From the NCBI RefSeq assembly GCF_039555335.1, contig NC_092631.1, positions 5,895,481 through 5,959,480 of the forward strand: DNA of 64,000 nt, given 5' to 3'. Made by a program: the position numbers and the translations under genes. A model generated the notes under the pieces. The model searched no databases. It was given only the letters and a program-made list of their open reading frames with translations, and had not been told where the DNA came from. The DNA is from Amphiura filiformis (lineage: Eukaryota > Echinodermata > Ophiuroidea > Amphilepidida > Amphiuridae). This document shows, in pieces, positions 1-11,300 of the stretch (its first letter is position 1; each line of letters begins with the position of its first letter).

Positions 1-1068
1 ATTGATTCTTTAATCCATCTGGCTTTCCTATCACTCTCCCTCTCTAAGATTTTGGACTCCCCCCAGTTGATAATATGATTAGCCCTGGCTACGTGATCGC
101 TTATGGCTGAGTTCTTAAATTGGCTCTCTGATTCTTTCCTCTTTGACCTTGTATACTTTTGTTGACTTGCTTTCTCCGCCTCCCTCCTGTGTTCATCCAG
201 ACGCGTGCCGAAAGTTCTTTTAGTTTCACCAACATAAGTTAGCTCACAGCTACCGCAGGGAACTTCAGGGAAACACAATTAGGGGTTTTAACCGGATCTT
301 GTTTATCTTTCGGAATGGACCACCATTTTTTTGATCGTGGTATGGGGTCTCATAGCAGTCGCGATGTCGTGTTTTTTGAGAGTTCTACTTATTCTTTCCG
401 ACACTCCCGCTACGTAAGGTATCACCACCAAACCTTTACTTTTTTGTTCAGATGTTGTGCTCTTACTTTTCTTTGTCTTTTCTTGTTGTTTGGCTTCCAT
501 TTGATTCTTGACTTATCAATTGTCCACTTGGGATAACCACACTTAGCTAGAGGCTGTTGTATGTGTTCCTCCTCTTCGACTTTATCGTCCTCCTCCGTAA
601 CTATTCTGTCTTTCCTATCAAGTAACGTGCGCACAACTCCCATTTTCTGATGAAGAGGATGATGGGACGTGAAAGACAGATATTGGTCTGTATGGGTCTT
701 TTTTCTGTAGACCATGAGTTTGATAGAATTGTCAGGTTTGCGGATTATTAGGGTGTCCAAAAAGGGAATTTGGTGGTCCTGTTCTTCCTCATACATGAAC
801 TTTATGCTAGAGGTAGTGTCGACCTGGTTCAGATGTTCTGTCAATGTTTCAGCTGAGTCTTTTGAACTATTTCTAAAAGCGTCGTCGACATAGCGTTTCA
901 GAGGCGGGGTTTACACTGTAGTGGGGCAGTAAGGATGGCGCGCTGTTCTAACCATTCCATGAAGATGTTATGGGGGGAGTCCAAAAAACCCCATATTATC
1001 AACTAGGGGGAGTCCAAAATCTTAGAGAGGGAGAGTGATAGGAAAGCCAGATGGATTAAAGAATCAAT
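1..1068 (-). mobile_element. Penelope-like retroelement, 3' part, decayed
   Basis: Read on the minus strand from about 960 to 1, the sequence encodes the end of a Penelope-type reverse transcriptase followed by a GIY-YIG endonuclease, the domain order typical of Penelope-like elements. Positions 1-77 are repeated almost perfectly in inverted orientation at 992-1068. The inverted copy includes the coding end of the endonuclease, like the terminal repeats known in this class. The left end continues outside the window. At least two reading-frame breaks show it is not intact. Confidence 0.88.
60..960 (-). pseudogene. Penelope RT (thumb) plus GIY-YIG endonuclease, frameshifted
   Basis: The RT catalytic motif YVDD is encoded at 881-892 (minus). 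It is preceded by the upstream RT block with FMEWLEQRA near 930-950 and followed by the family block FLDTLI...YRKKTHTDQY. A GIY-YIG-type domain follows near 120-270, with a Cys-x2-Cys pair and YVGETKR...RLDEHRRE. One base appears lost just before the YVDD block (around 900), where the Penelope L-W-K/R codons should run on. The frame changes again between 440 and 300. RT copies RNA at a nick made by the endonuclease; this copy cannot make a continuous protein. Confidence 0.85.
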
Positions 1069-1669
1069 ACAGATCAGAAAGAGGGGGCGAGGAGTAATGA
1101 ACAGAGACAAGGGGGTTTACAATCTTAGTCAGACCGGCGCCTGACTCTGTGTATTTTTGCAGAGCGGCGCCTGACTTTGTGTGGGCACCGAACCGCAGCA
1201 GGGGCGGTGGTGGCTCGTCGCCCCCTCTATTGAAAATTCCTGGATCCGCCCCTGTCACATGTACGATCCACTTCTGAAGACTGCTAGCAAGACTTACACC
1301 GGAAGTGACATAACTTCCCGCCAGTCATCAGCTGTTGGATCATCACAACAACACCAAGCTTTGATAAAGTCAGTGGCTCACTGACGAAACTGTCAGCAAG
1401 AAAAACTAGTAAGTTTTCTTCAAATTGGTTTTGACAAAAGAAAAACTCTCTTTATAAATTGAGTTATTCTTTACCCAAAATGCTGAAATAATATTAGAAA
1501 TAACTATTAGGAAGGGTTTTTTGTCCATTTTTAACCGAAATAACGAGGTGATGTGAAAGCAACAACTGGCTATTTTGGCCGTTTAACATGGAGTTCGGGG
1601 GCTTAATGTTGTATGTCGAAATTGCTCTGTTGAACTACAAACACAACAAATTTGGTTGATTCCATTTAA
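1069..1669. other. Intergenic stretch without recognised gene
   Basis: No coding similarity was seen. It holds two near-repeats of a GCGCCTGACT-containing segment (about 1136-1185) and otherwise AT-rich unique-looking sequence up to the TTAA-flanked element at 1670. Confidence 0.4.
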
Positions 1670-2095
1670 AGCCATATTATAACATTTGCTGAGGAGGACG
1701 CCCTCACTGATTTTTAAAATTCATTTTTTACACGATTATATTGTACTTTATTAAACCAATATACCCTGCAAAAATCAAGACTCTAGGTGCTGTAGTTTTG
1801 TCAAAATCCGAGATTTTGAATAAAGCGATGGAACCGACATTTTATTATTACGATGGAATTATTAGTCGAACGCACACGATGTTCATAACACACAGTACGT
1901 ACACAGCGTGTGGGACGGTGATCTACACAACAAAGGGTATTGGCGACATATGCGCTGGTAGTAAATTCCAATTTTCTTTGCTTTGCCGTAGTTGTTCAGC
2001 TCAAAAATAAAAGGGGATATATCTGACAGTAAAACCTAGCATTTTATGGCAAAGAAATGCTAATCTATTTTGTATGAAAATGTTATAATATGGCT
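1670..2095. mobile_element. TTAA-flanked MITE, AGCCATA termini
   Basis: The ends are complementary: AGCCATATTATAACATTT at the left and its reverse complement at the right. TTAA sits at 1666-1669 and 2096-2099. TTAA target duplication points to a piggyBac- or Kolobok-type transposase acting in trans. The 1741-2010 open frame lies wholly inside it and is not a gene. The element at 52139-52679 has related termini. Confidence 0.75.
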
Positions 2096-2226
2096 TTAAG
2101 TGTAAGTTTGGACATGTGTAAACATTTATACAAATATAGGAAAGAAAAGGTTTGAAAAAAAAAATCATATTATAAGATAATTGTGTAGTTTAAGTTTGTA
2201 CCTTTTGATACAAATTACTGTTGCAG

Positions 2227-2377
2227 ATAAACTGGCCAGTTGAAAGTACAGTATGTGGGAAACAGAAATTTGAAAATTCACAAAAGCCATTATCTAAAGA
2301 AGAGGAGCAAAAGATTGTCGTTTCACAAGATCAACCGTCCAAAAATGAGAAGCAGAAAATGATTCAAACCAACCAAA
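2227..2377 (+). CDS. Helicase-RBR gene, upstream exon
   Basis: A TTGCAG acceptor precedes 2227 and a GTAAGT donor follows 2377. The 151 nt are open in the frame that joins the next exon at phase 1. It encodes about 50 residues rich in K, E, Q and S, without a known domain. Codon continuity across the junction is the main support. It is an internal exon, so at least one exon lies further 5'. Confidence 0.6.
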
Positions 2378-5300
2378 GTAAGTGTACATGACAACATCAC
2401 CACAGTCCATAATTTGGGAATATTAACCCCAACCCTACCCGTGTTTTTTTTTTTGCTAATGGAAGGAAAAGAAGAAACAAAAAAGGAGAGAAGGTGAAGA
2501 AAGAAGTCACTTGGTACCCTCGGGATTCGAACCCGGGACCCATCGCATGCCACGCACACGATCAGCGACCTGTAGCTACCGAGGTTAGGCTGCCCTGGGC
2601 AGCAATTTCCTGGGTATATATGACTTGGGCTGATTGCATCATCAAGTCACATGGAATGCATGCACGCAGAGTGGTTTTAATAGTGAGCTTTAGTTGTGGA
2701 CTTTCATACGAATTTACACTCATAAGTGGTGGTGGACACACATAAACTGTCTATGTACACAGTTGTAAGCATAGCTATTTGAACTGACTGAACCCCGAGG
2801 GGCAGAGGTTTATGTTTTCAGGGTCAAATTTTGGACAGGCAGTTTTGGTGAACAGACACTTGTCAAATCCTAGCTCTGGTGGAGACTTGTGTTAAAACCA
2901 TTTCTTATATTTCCCCTAGTTTTCAAGAGATGTTTCATGACTTCAAATGTTTTTCAGTGGGGAAAGTGGCCTTTTTCTTCCAAAATGGGTGTTTTTTTTT
3001 CAATACCCACAAAGTAGGAAAGTTTATATTATTATATAATACCCTCCCACAGCATCAGTGGAAAGAAACTGTCTGAGGTCAATACAGTGGCAGGGCTGCC
3101 AACTAGTGCGAATTTTCCGTATTTAAATGCGGAAATTGGTCAAGAATCACGAGAATGCTGGTTTGTGTCCTAAAATACGTTTTTCAAAAAGTTTGATATA
3201 TGTATTAAAAGTAAGGCTATTCAGAGATTTTCACTGCTCGTATTTGGCAAAATACAGACCTGCCAACTGTCCCCAGTCCCGCATTCCAAAGTTTAAAACC
3301 GAAAATATGGAGCGTGCCACATTTCCGTCCATTAATAAATAATATAATGTGCATGCACGATCCGAAAGTCGGTAGGAAAACGATGTCGGAATACATCTTG
3401 TAGACCTATTCTTTTGCACAAATAAAGCTAAATAGTTAACTAAATACCTTCAGAAAGAAGACATAGCATAGTAGCAGTTGCATGTTTATAATGAAAAATA
3501 TTAATGTGCATGCACAATCCGAAAGTCAGGAAAAATTGTGTTGAAACCATCTTGTAGGCCTATTAAATAATTTGTTTTATTTGTATTTTATTGGGTTTTT
3601 TTATTAACCATCTAACTGCTACATCCCGTGCTACATTATGCTATGTCTTCTGAAGGTATTTAGTCAACTATTTAGCACTATTGGTGCAAAAGAATAGGCC
3701 TACAAGTTGGTTTCGACACCGTTTTTCTTTTCGACTTTCGGTTGATGCATGCACATTAAAATTAATAGTTAATAGGCCTACAAGAGTCATACCTCGAAAT
3801 GGTGCATGCACATTATTATTTTTCATTAACCATTCAACTGCTATGACAGGTTACTAAGTATGTCTTCTGAAGGTATTTAGTTAACTCTGTAGCTCCATGA
3901 TGAAAAGAATATTTAAGCCTACAAGATGGTTTCCTACATTGTTTTTTGCTCATGACTTTGGCACATTGGGGTGGGTGTGGGTGGGTGGTCGGGGGGGGGG
4001 GGGGTCCACTTAAATCAATGAATTATTAGTTTTAAATTGGGCTTCACATATGTGTAAGTCAGATGCATAGGTCATGTAATAAAGCCATTGCAAAAGTTTA
4101 AAAATGCTTCATACATGGTTAAGTATAGGGAGTGGACATTTCAAAGTGCTGTAACTTGGAAATGGAAGCTCTTTGAAAATTAGTGTTTCTCATGAAAACA
4201 TGCTGTTTTTAGGGTTTCAAACAGGTTTGGGAATGATAAAAAGCTGGGGCTTGAACACCCACCCACCAGGGCGCTGCCCCTGTACTTTTTTACATGTGTC
4301 TAGTGACATCTGTGCAAAAGCGCCCACAACGGCGACCTCTTGTGATTTTTTTTTTTTTTGCGACTTTAAAAAAAAAAAATTTAATCCTTTCACTACAGTG
4401 CTGTGATTAAGCCAAAAAAGTTGTTTCTCAGGAATATTGATTCTGAGATATAGCCAGTAATCCCTTTCAACTTTCTTTGTATTTTATTGTTTTGAGTAAC
4501 ACTAAAATGCCTATATCTTGAGAACCGTAAGTATATTTTCAAAATACGGATTTTGTATGCAAAATACTGATTTTGAGGTTGAAAAATACTGAAATGTGTT
4601 TTTCAAAGTTGGCAGCCCTGCAGTGGTGACCAGGAACTCTTGCCAAAGTTTAAATGATGTGAATGATTGAGTCACAGATAAATTTTACAAAGGAGGAGAG
4701 ACTAGCTAATATACTGATCGTATAGGGTTAGGGTTCAGATACAAATAAAGAAGAAGGCATCCCTTAAATGTTGCTTCACATGTGATTTACTTTGGATAGT
4801 GCATTAAGGTTAACCTTCAGAAACAACCCTAAACGTAAGATTGACTTTTTGTTACTTGTATGACAAGATATGTAAGAGTTGCATGCGAGTATAATACTAA
4901 AATCACCTTTTTGTTATTGTTTTCATTTTGTTAGATATAAAGCCAGAGGAAATACATACAGCAAGTGGCAAATTGCGGCTTTGCAACCTTAACTCCAAAG
5001 ATGAGTTGCCTGACATCATCCTGGAAATTAACAACACTGAAGAAGAAAATTTAGTGACCATTGACCACAACTTGGATGGTGATACCAATTTAGCCCTGTC
5101 AACCTTTGATTCAGTAGAAGCTGCCGAGGATATTTCATCAATACTGAATGAAGAAGTGACCCTTGTCACCAATTCTGAGGACCTTAATGTGATGGAGAAT
5201 TTAGAGTCGGTGCATGTGAAAGAACCTTGTGAAGATACTGAAGAAGATGATTTTTTTGTGGATTTTTCAAAGTTGCAACTGCATGAGCCTTCTAAACTTG

Positions 5301-8300
5301 ACCAACCATTACATTCACCATTGTCAGAGAAGCCAAAATATAAGCGTCAAGGAGGAAAGTTTAAGTTTGAACGTTCCAAAGCAGGAGCATTCGATGAATG
5401 GAAAGGAAAATCAAGTAAAAGGAAAGCAAATACTAAAACAAGTGGCTCATTGATATTACAGATTGGAGAAATTGATAGTGCTGTTGACATTGACACCTTC
5501 CTCAAATACCTCATGAAGAAGCAAGTCAAGTTTGCAAATATTGATTTTTTCAAGGCCTGTAATGATGATAGTGAAGAGACTAATGAAGCTACACTTTATT
5601 TCTCAAGCGAAGGTGATGCTCTCGCAGCTGAAGAGTCTCTACTAAACAAATGTGCAATTGGTGAAGAAGGTGCAGAAGCTGAAGTGATATTAGAAGAGAT
5701 TGATGAGCCGTATCAGCGAGGTCCAGAAGTTGAGGCAAAGGATAAACGGGCAAAAGATCCGAAGACGGCAAAACAGAAACCTCGCCAAAGAAAGAAAAAA
5801 GAAAAGGAGAAAGATGGAGCAGAACAAATGTCTGGCCCGCCTTGTGGCAATCATGCTAATCTACCCAATCAGGGGTACATGTACCAAGCTCCGCCTCCAA
5901 ATATGCCGCCAGGTCAGCATCCGTATGGTGAGCAAGGATATATGAATCCACAACAACCTGGTGGTCAGTTCCATGGTCCACCAAACCAACACATGTTTAC
6001 TCAACCGCCAAATAGATACCAATATCAACCCGGTCCACCTCCTCTCAATGTTACAGCAGAAGTACGTGAGGAAGGGAAAGCAAAATCTACTAGAAGGAAG
6101 GCAAAGACCAAGCCAAAGACTAAAAGAAGTGGCTCCTTGATATTAAAAATCAGAAAAGTCGATAGTGCTGTGGACATTGCCACCTTCCGAATATACCTCA
6201 AGAAGAAGCAAGTAAAGTTTGCGAATATTGATTTCAAAGACTGTGATGACGATAGGTACGAGGAGACTAATGAAGCTACACTTTATTTCTCAAATGAAGG
6301 TGATGCTCTCGCAGCTGAAGAATCTCTACTGAACAAATGTGCAATTGGGGAAGAAGGTGCAGAAGCTGAAGTGATATTAGAAGAGATTGATGAGCCGTAT
6401 CAACGAGGTCCAGAAGTTGATGCAAAGGAAAAACAGACAAAAATTTCCAATCCTGGACAGCAGAAACATCATCAAAGAAAAGATAAAGAGAAAGATGGAG
6501 CAGATAATAATATGACCAGCAATGCCAAAACAAGTAAGAGGTTGCTGCTTCGCAACCTTAGCCCCAATGTCACCAAAGATGAGCTGCGTGATATCATCCT
6601 GGAAATTGATAATGTTGAAGAAGGAAATTTAGTGACCATTTCCCTTGACTTGGTCGGTGATACCAATTTAGCTTTGGTGACATTTGATTCTGTACAAGCC
6701 GCCGAGGACGTTTTAGCCATCCTTAACGTGTTCCCCCTTGGACCCAAGTTTTCACCCATAGAAGTGACCTTTGTTGCCAATTCTGAGGGTTCATTTAATT
6801 ATGGGATGCAACAACCAGCAACTATGTCTGGAAATCTAAGGCCTCCGTTGAACATGAATTACATGGGACAGCCTCCAAACCAAGGTTATAGACAAATAGG
6901 CCCACCACAAAACCAGAGCTATATGACACAACTGAATTATACTGTACCAATGTTTGGTTTAAACCCAAAGCAACTGATAGGAGATAACCAGCAACCACCA
7001 GACCAAATGTCCTGGCAGCCCGTAAAAGTCAAACCACCCAAGACCAAACAACACCGTTGCCAAAATCTGCGGCATCCAGGAGGAAATACTAAAGAAATAC
7101 AGAACCCTGATCAACATGGAAAGAAATCATCCCATGGAAAACAAATGTGTGACAAATTGGATTGTAGTCGTGCAAGAAGCTTACTGCATGGAAAACCTTT
7201 AGCTATGAATGGAACCAATATTATAGCCATGTATCGAAAACGTAAATCCATACAATCTGTTGCATATCACCTGGCGAAAGTCGTATGAAGCCACTGGTGT
7301 GGCACTAGGGAGAGGAACAGGAAGATCAGGGTCTTCCCATCAACATTGTCCACCAGATCAGCATTCAAATGGCAACCACGATCGAAAAAAGCAACATTTG
7401 AACACAAACCAAGAGCGGTGGTATGTGGAAGTCACTGCCATTGATGAATCTGTAGATGAAGAAGACTTCAAGCGATTTCTTCGCCGGAAGCGGATTAGAC
7501 CAAATAATGTAAAGTGGTCGACTGTCAAAGGACCAACACCTAGCAATCGAGCCAACCTCGATTTTGCCAACAATGAAGAGGCCACAGCGGCACAAAGTAA
7601 CCTGAATGGCTGCTTACTTGGTGAAGGAGAAATGGTAGCTATAATTAAAATGTCCAAAGGACGCCTAAACCATAGAAGACCAAGACATAGCTTTAAAGGC
7701 ATCGACAACGATGTGAATGATGAGAAAATCAGGAGAAAACAGCGTCTTGGAACTTCAGTCAATGTGAGAAACATTGATCCAGATGTAGATGAAGATGACT
7801 TTCGTGAGTTTCTCTTATGCAATCTGGAGGATTTCAGCGAATTGCAGTTCTTCCTATCGAAACGCTGCAACAATGCCATCATAAAGTTTGATACGCTAGA
7901 AGAGGTGAGAATAGCGAAGGATAAGATTCAGGGGAAACTGTTTGGCAAGGGTAGGAAGAGACATCTTCAAGCCTCTATAGTGGGTGAGTGCTCTATAAAC
8001 CCAAGGTCTAATAAAGACACAATGGCACAAAAGTCAACCGATATCGCCATGCCAGCACTCGAAGATAATGATAGTGCCAACGATAGTCCAGCAGATGCTG
8101 GAGAGCTAAAATCGCAGAACGCTGGACGAGTTAATCGAAGAAGGCCGCATCCTCATCAGCAGAAAGGAAATCCAAATGATGTTGTGATCAAAGATATTGC
8201 TCGCTTTGTTGGTGAATCAGAGTTAGCTAAGTTGATAATAGAGTCTGACTGCAAGGGTTTTGTCAATGTTGTCATTATTGAAGATGAGGCTGCATCTTCC

Positions 8301-11300
8301 AAGCGATCAGCAGTGGTGACATTTGAATCAACAGCTAGTGCCATAGAAGCGACTACAAAACTCTTTGGAAAACGATTGGAAAGATTCACCTTGAATGCGA
8401 GCCTCGCACAAGAACAGGCAGGTATCAGTAGCTTGATTGCTAAGAAAAAAATTCAAGCTTTGTTAAACAAGATCGAATCTGAAGGAAACAAAGTTGTTGT
8501 TGAGCTAGATGCTAGAATGAGCGAGTTGGCGTTTCAAGTGAAAGAACTGGAGGAAAAACTTGAAGATTGTGATTCAATTAAAGAAGCCATCCAGCTTGAT
8601 CAACAGAAAAATGCTGTCAAACAACAGATTGAAGAGGTTCAGGGCTATCAAGCAGAATTTCAACAAGTGTCTGTGATGACAAAATCTCAGATGGATCAAA
8701 TGCAACCTTTGACAGCTGATAATGTAGATTTGACAGAGTTAGACAATCTGAGTCAGCGGTTTTTGAGAGAATGCCGGCGAACGCAGAGACCATTACCAAT
8801 CTATGGATACAAAGCGTTTATTTTAGAGACCATTACCGCCACTGATACAAATGCATGTGTTATTCGCGCCGAAACGGGCTCTGGAAAAAGTACACAAGTA
8901 CCGCAGTATCTCATTGAAGATACTAACTTTCTAACCAGTCCAGATGGCTCCAAGAAAACCGTCATCTGCACCCAACCGAGGCGAGTAGCGGCGATATCAT
9001 TAGCCCGACGGGTTGCTGAGGAATATGGCTGTAAAGTTGGAGAGGAAATTGGGTATGTTGCAGGGCAGAGCAGAAAAGTGAGTTCCAGAACACTGGCAAA
9101 ATTCATGACAGACAGGGCTTTGCTCAATATATGCCTGGCAGATAAGAGTGACCTAGCAGACTGCGCTTGCGTGATTATTGACGAGGCTCATGAAAGATCT
9201 GTTGATACGGATATATTGCTCGCGATGCTTAAGAAGATGCAACATCGACGTCCAGACCTCAAAGTTGTAATCATGTCGGCCACCATTGATGTTGACCTCT
9301 TCTCCAAATATCTGTACAACTGTCCAGTTGTTGATGTATCTGGCAGAACATTTCCTGTTGATACAATCTGGTGTGGATTAGCAGAAGGGAAAGACGCCGT
9401 AGACTACATCAACAGAGCGGTTGAGAAAGCTGAACAGATTCATCATCAAGAAGACACTGGTGACATCCTAGTGTTTCTGACATCACAGAATGAAATAGAG
9501 CGAGCTTGCAATCACATAGCAAGGTCGTTGAAGAGTAAAGGTGTCATTATTTTGCCGCTTCACGGTAAATTGCAACCTGATGACCAGATGAAAGTCTTCA
9601 AAGATACGCCAGAGGGGAACGCAAATAGTATTTGCTACCAATGTTGCAGAAACATCAGTCACCATTCCTGGTATCAAGTATGTCGTGGATTCTGGTATGG
9701 TGAAAGAATGTCAGTATGATCCTCAGAGAAACATGAGTTTGTTGAAGGTAACTGGCATAACGCAAGCATCGGCGGATCAAAGGAAGGGTCGTGCAGGACG
9801 CACAGGACCAGGAGTCTGCTATCGCTTGTATAATAAGTCAGACTTCGATGAGATGGATCAATCTATGAAGCCAGAAATCCTGAGAGTGCATTTAGGAATG
9901 GCAATGTTACAACTGATACAGATGGGTGTTCAGGATGTGGAGAAGTTTGATTTTGTAGAATCTCCTGAAAAAGGTGCTATCCAACAGGCCATGATGTCGT
10001 TGGTTCTTCTTGGCGCGGTGGATGATGAAAAAAGGCAGCTCACACCTCGAGGAGAAAAAATGGCACAGCTGCCGCTGGAACCGAGACTGACCAAACTTGT
10101 ACTAACTGGAATCGAGAATAATGTTGGCGATGAAGCCGTAGCACTTGCAGCTTTAGTCTCAGCACCAGGTAACATTATATTCAGAGGTAGTTCAGAAGCA
10201 GACCAGCGGAATTCGGAGATGATGAAGTTGAAATACAGTTCTGAAGGTGGTGATATCCTCACTATGTTGAAGATCTACAAGACATGGTCAACTGTACCAG
10301 AAAAAGGCCGTAATGTATGGTGTAAGCGCAATAGTATGAATGCCAAGACATTGCGCACTGTGAAAGAGAATGTGGATGAGATAAAACAGATCTTGAAACG
10401 AAGCTTGAAGATTGAGATTGAGAAGACTGAAGTACCTGATACTGATGATGACAATGAAAATGGTAGTACTTTCTTAAGGAAGATTTTGATGTCCGTATAC
10501 TTCGAGAATTTGAGTGTTTACAACGGGCACCCAAAGGCAGGATATACCATCGTAGGACAGCAGAAGACTGCCGTGGTTCATCCTTCGTCAGTATTGAAAT
10601 CGATGAAGTCGCAACCAAAATGGCTCATTTATGGAGACCTCGGAAGAACCTCTCAAGATTTTGTATGCGATCTCACGCCAGTAGAAGCTGAATGGATTGA
10701 TGAAGTGGTGCCACAATTATTCAAAGACAAGATCGATATAGAGGCTCTTGAACGAAACATCATCAAAGAAGTGAAGATAACCAATGTGGGTACAGCACTG
10801 ATGAAAACATTGGCCATGAAACGGTTCGAGCGACTACGAGGACTTGAAGACAGAATCACAAAAGAAAGCAACACCCCTTGCATAATAGAATCAGATTGGG
10901 AAGCAGGTAGTCTCAATGTTTTTATAGCAAGTCACGGAGAGGTATGTGCTAGGGAAAGGATTGCTGAATACCTCAAAGATGAAAGAATCCGAGCACGACG
11001 TGAACAAAAAGAAGTACCCGTTGGATCTTCTGGTAATGTGAGACATGTAGTTGTCACTGGTGGTGAAACAGGTTTTGTTCTGATGGGGGATGAGTACAGA
11101 TCGCTTGACATAAGCAGCATTCCGAAAGGGTTGGGTGAGGAAGAAGTGCTTCATCTGTGCGGATGTCGACCTGATCAAGTGAAAGAAGTATTCAAGTTCC
11201 CAAGTCATTGGTCACAAGCAAAGAAAGGGGTATGGGGAAGAGTGACTTTCTTAGATCCGTCTGATGCGATACAGGTTAAGAATAATTTGGATGGCAGAGT

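Noticed and set aside
1741..2010. 89-codon open frame
   Set aside because: Lies entirely inside the TTAA-flanked MITE 1670-2095 and shows no protein family.
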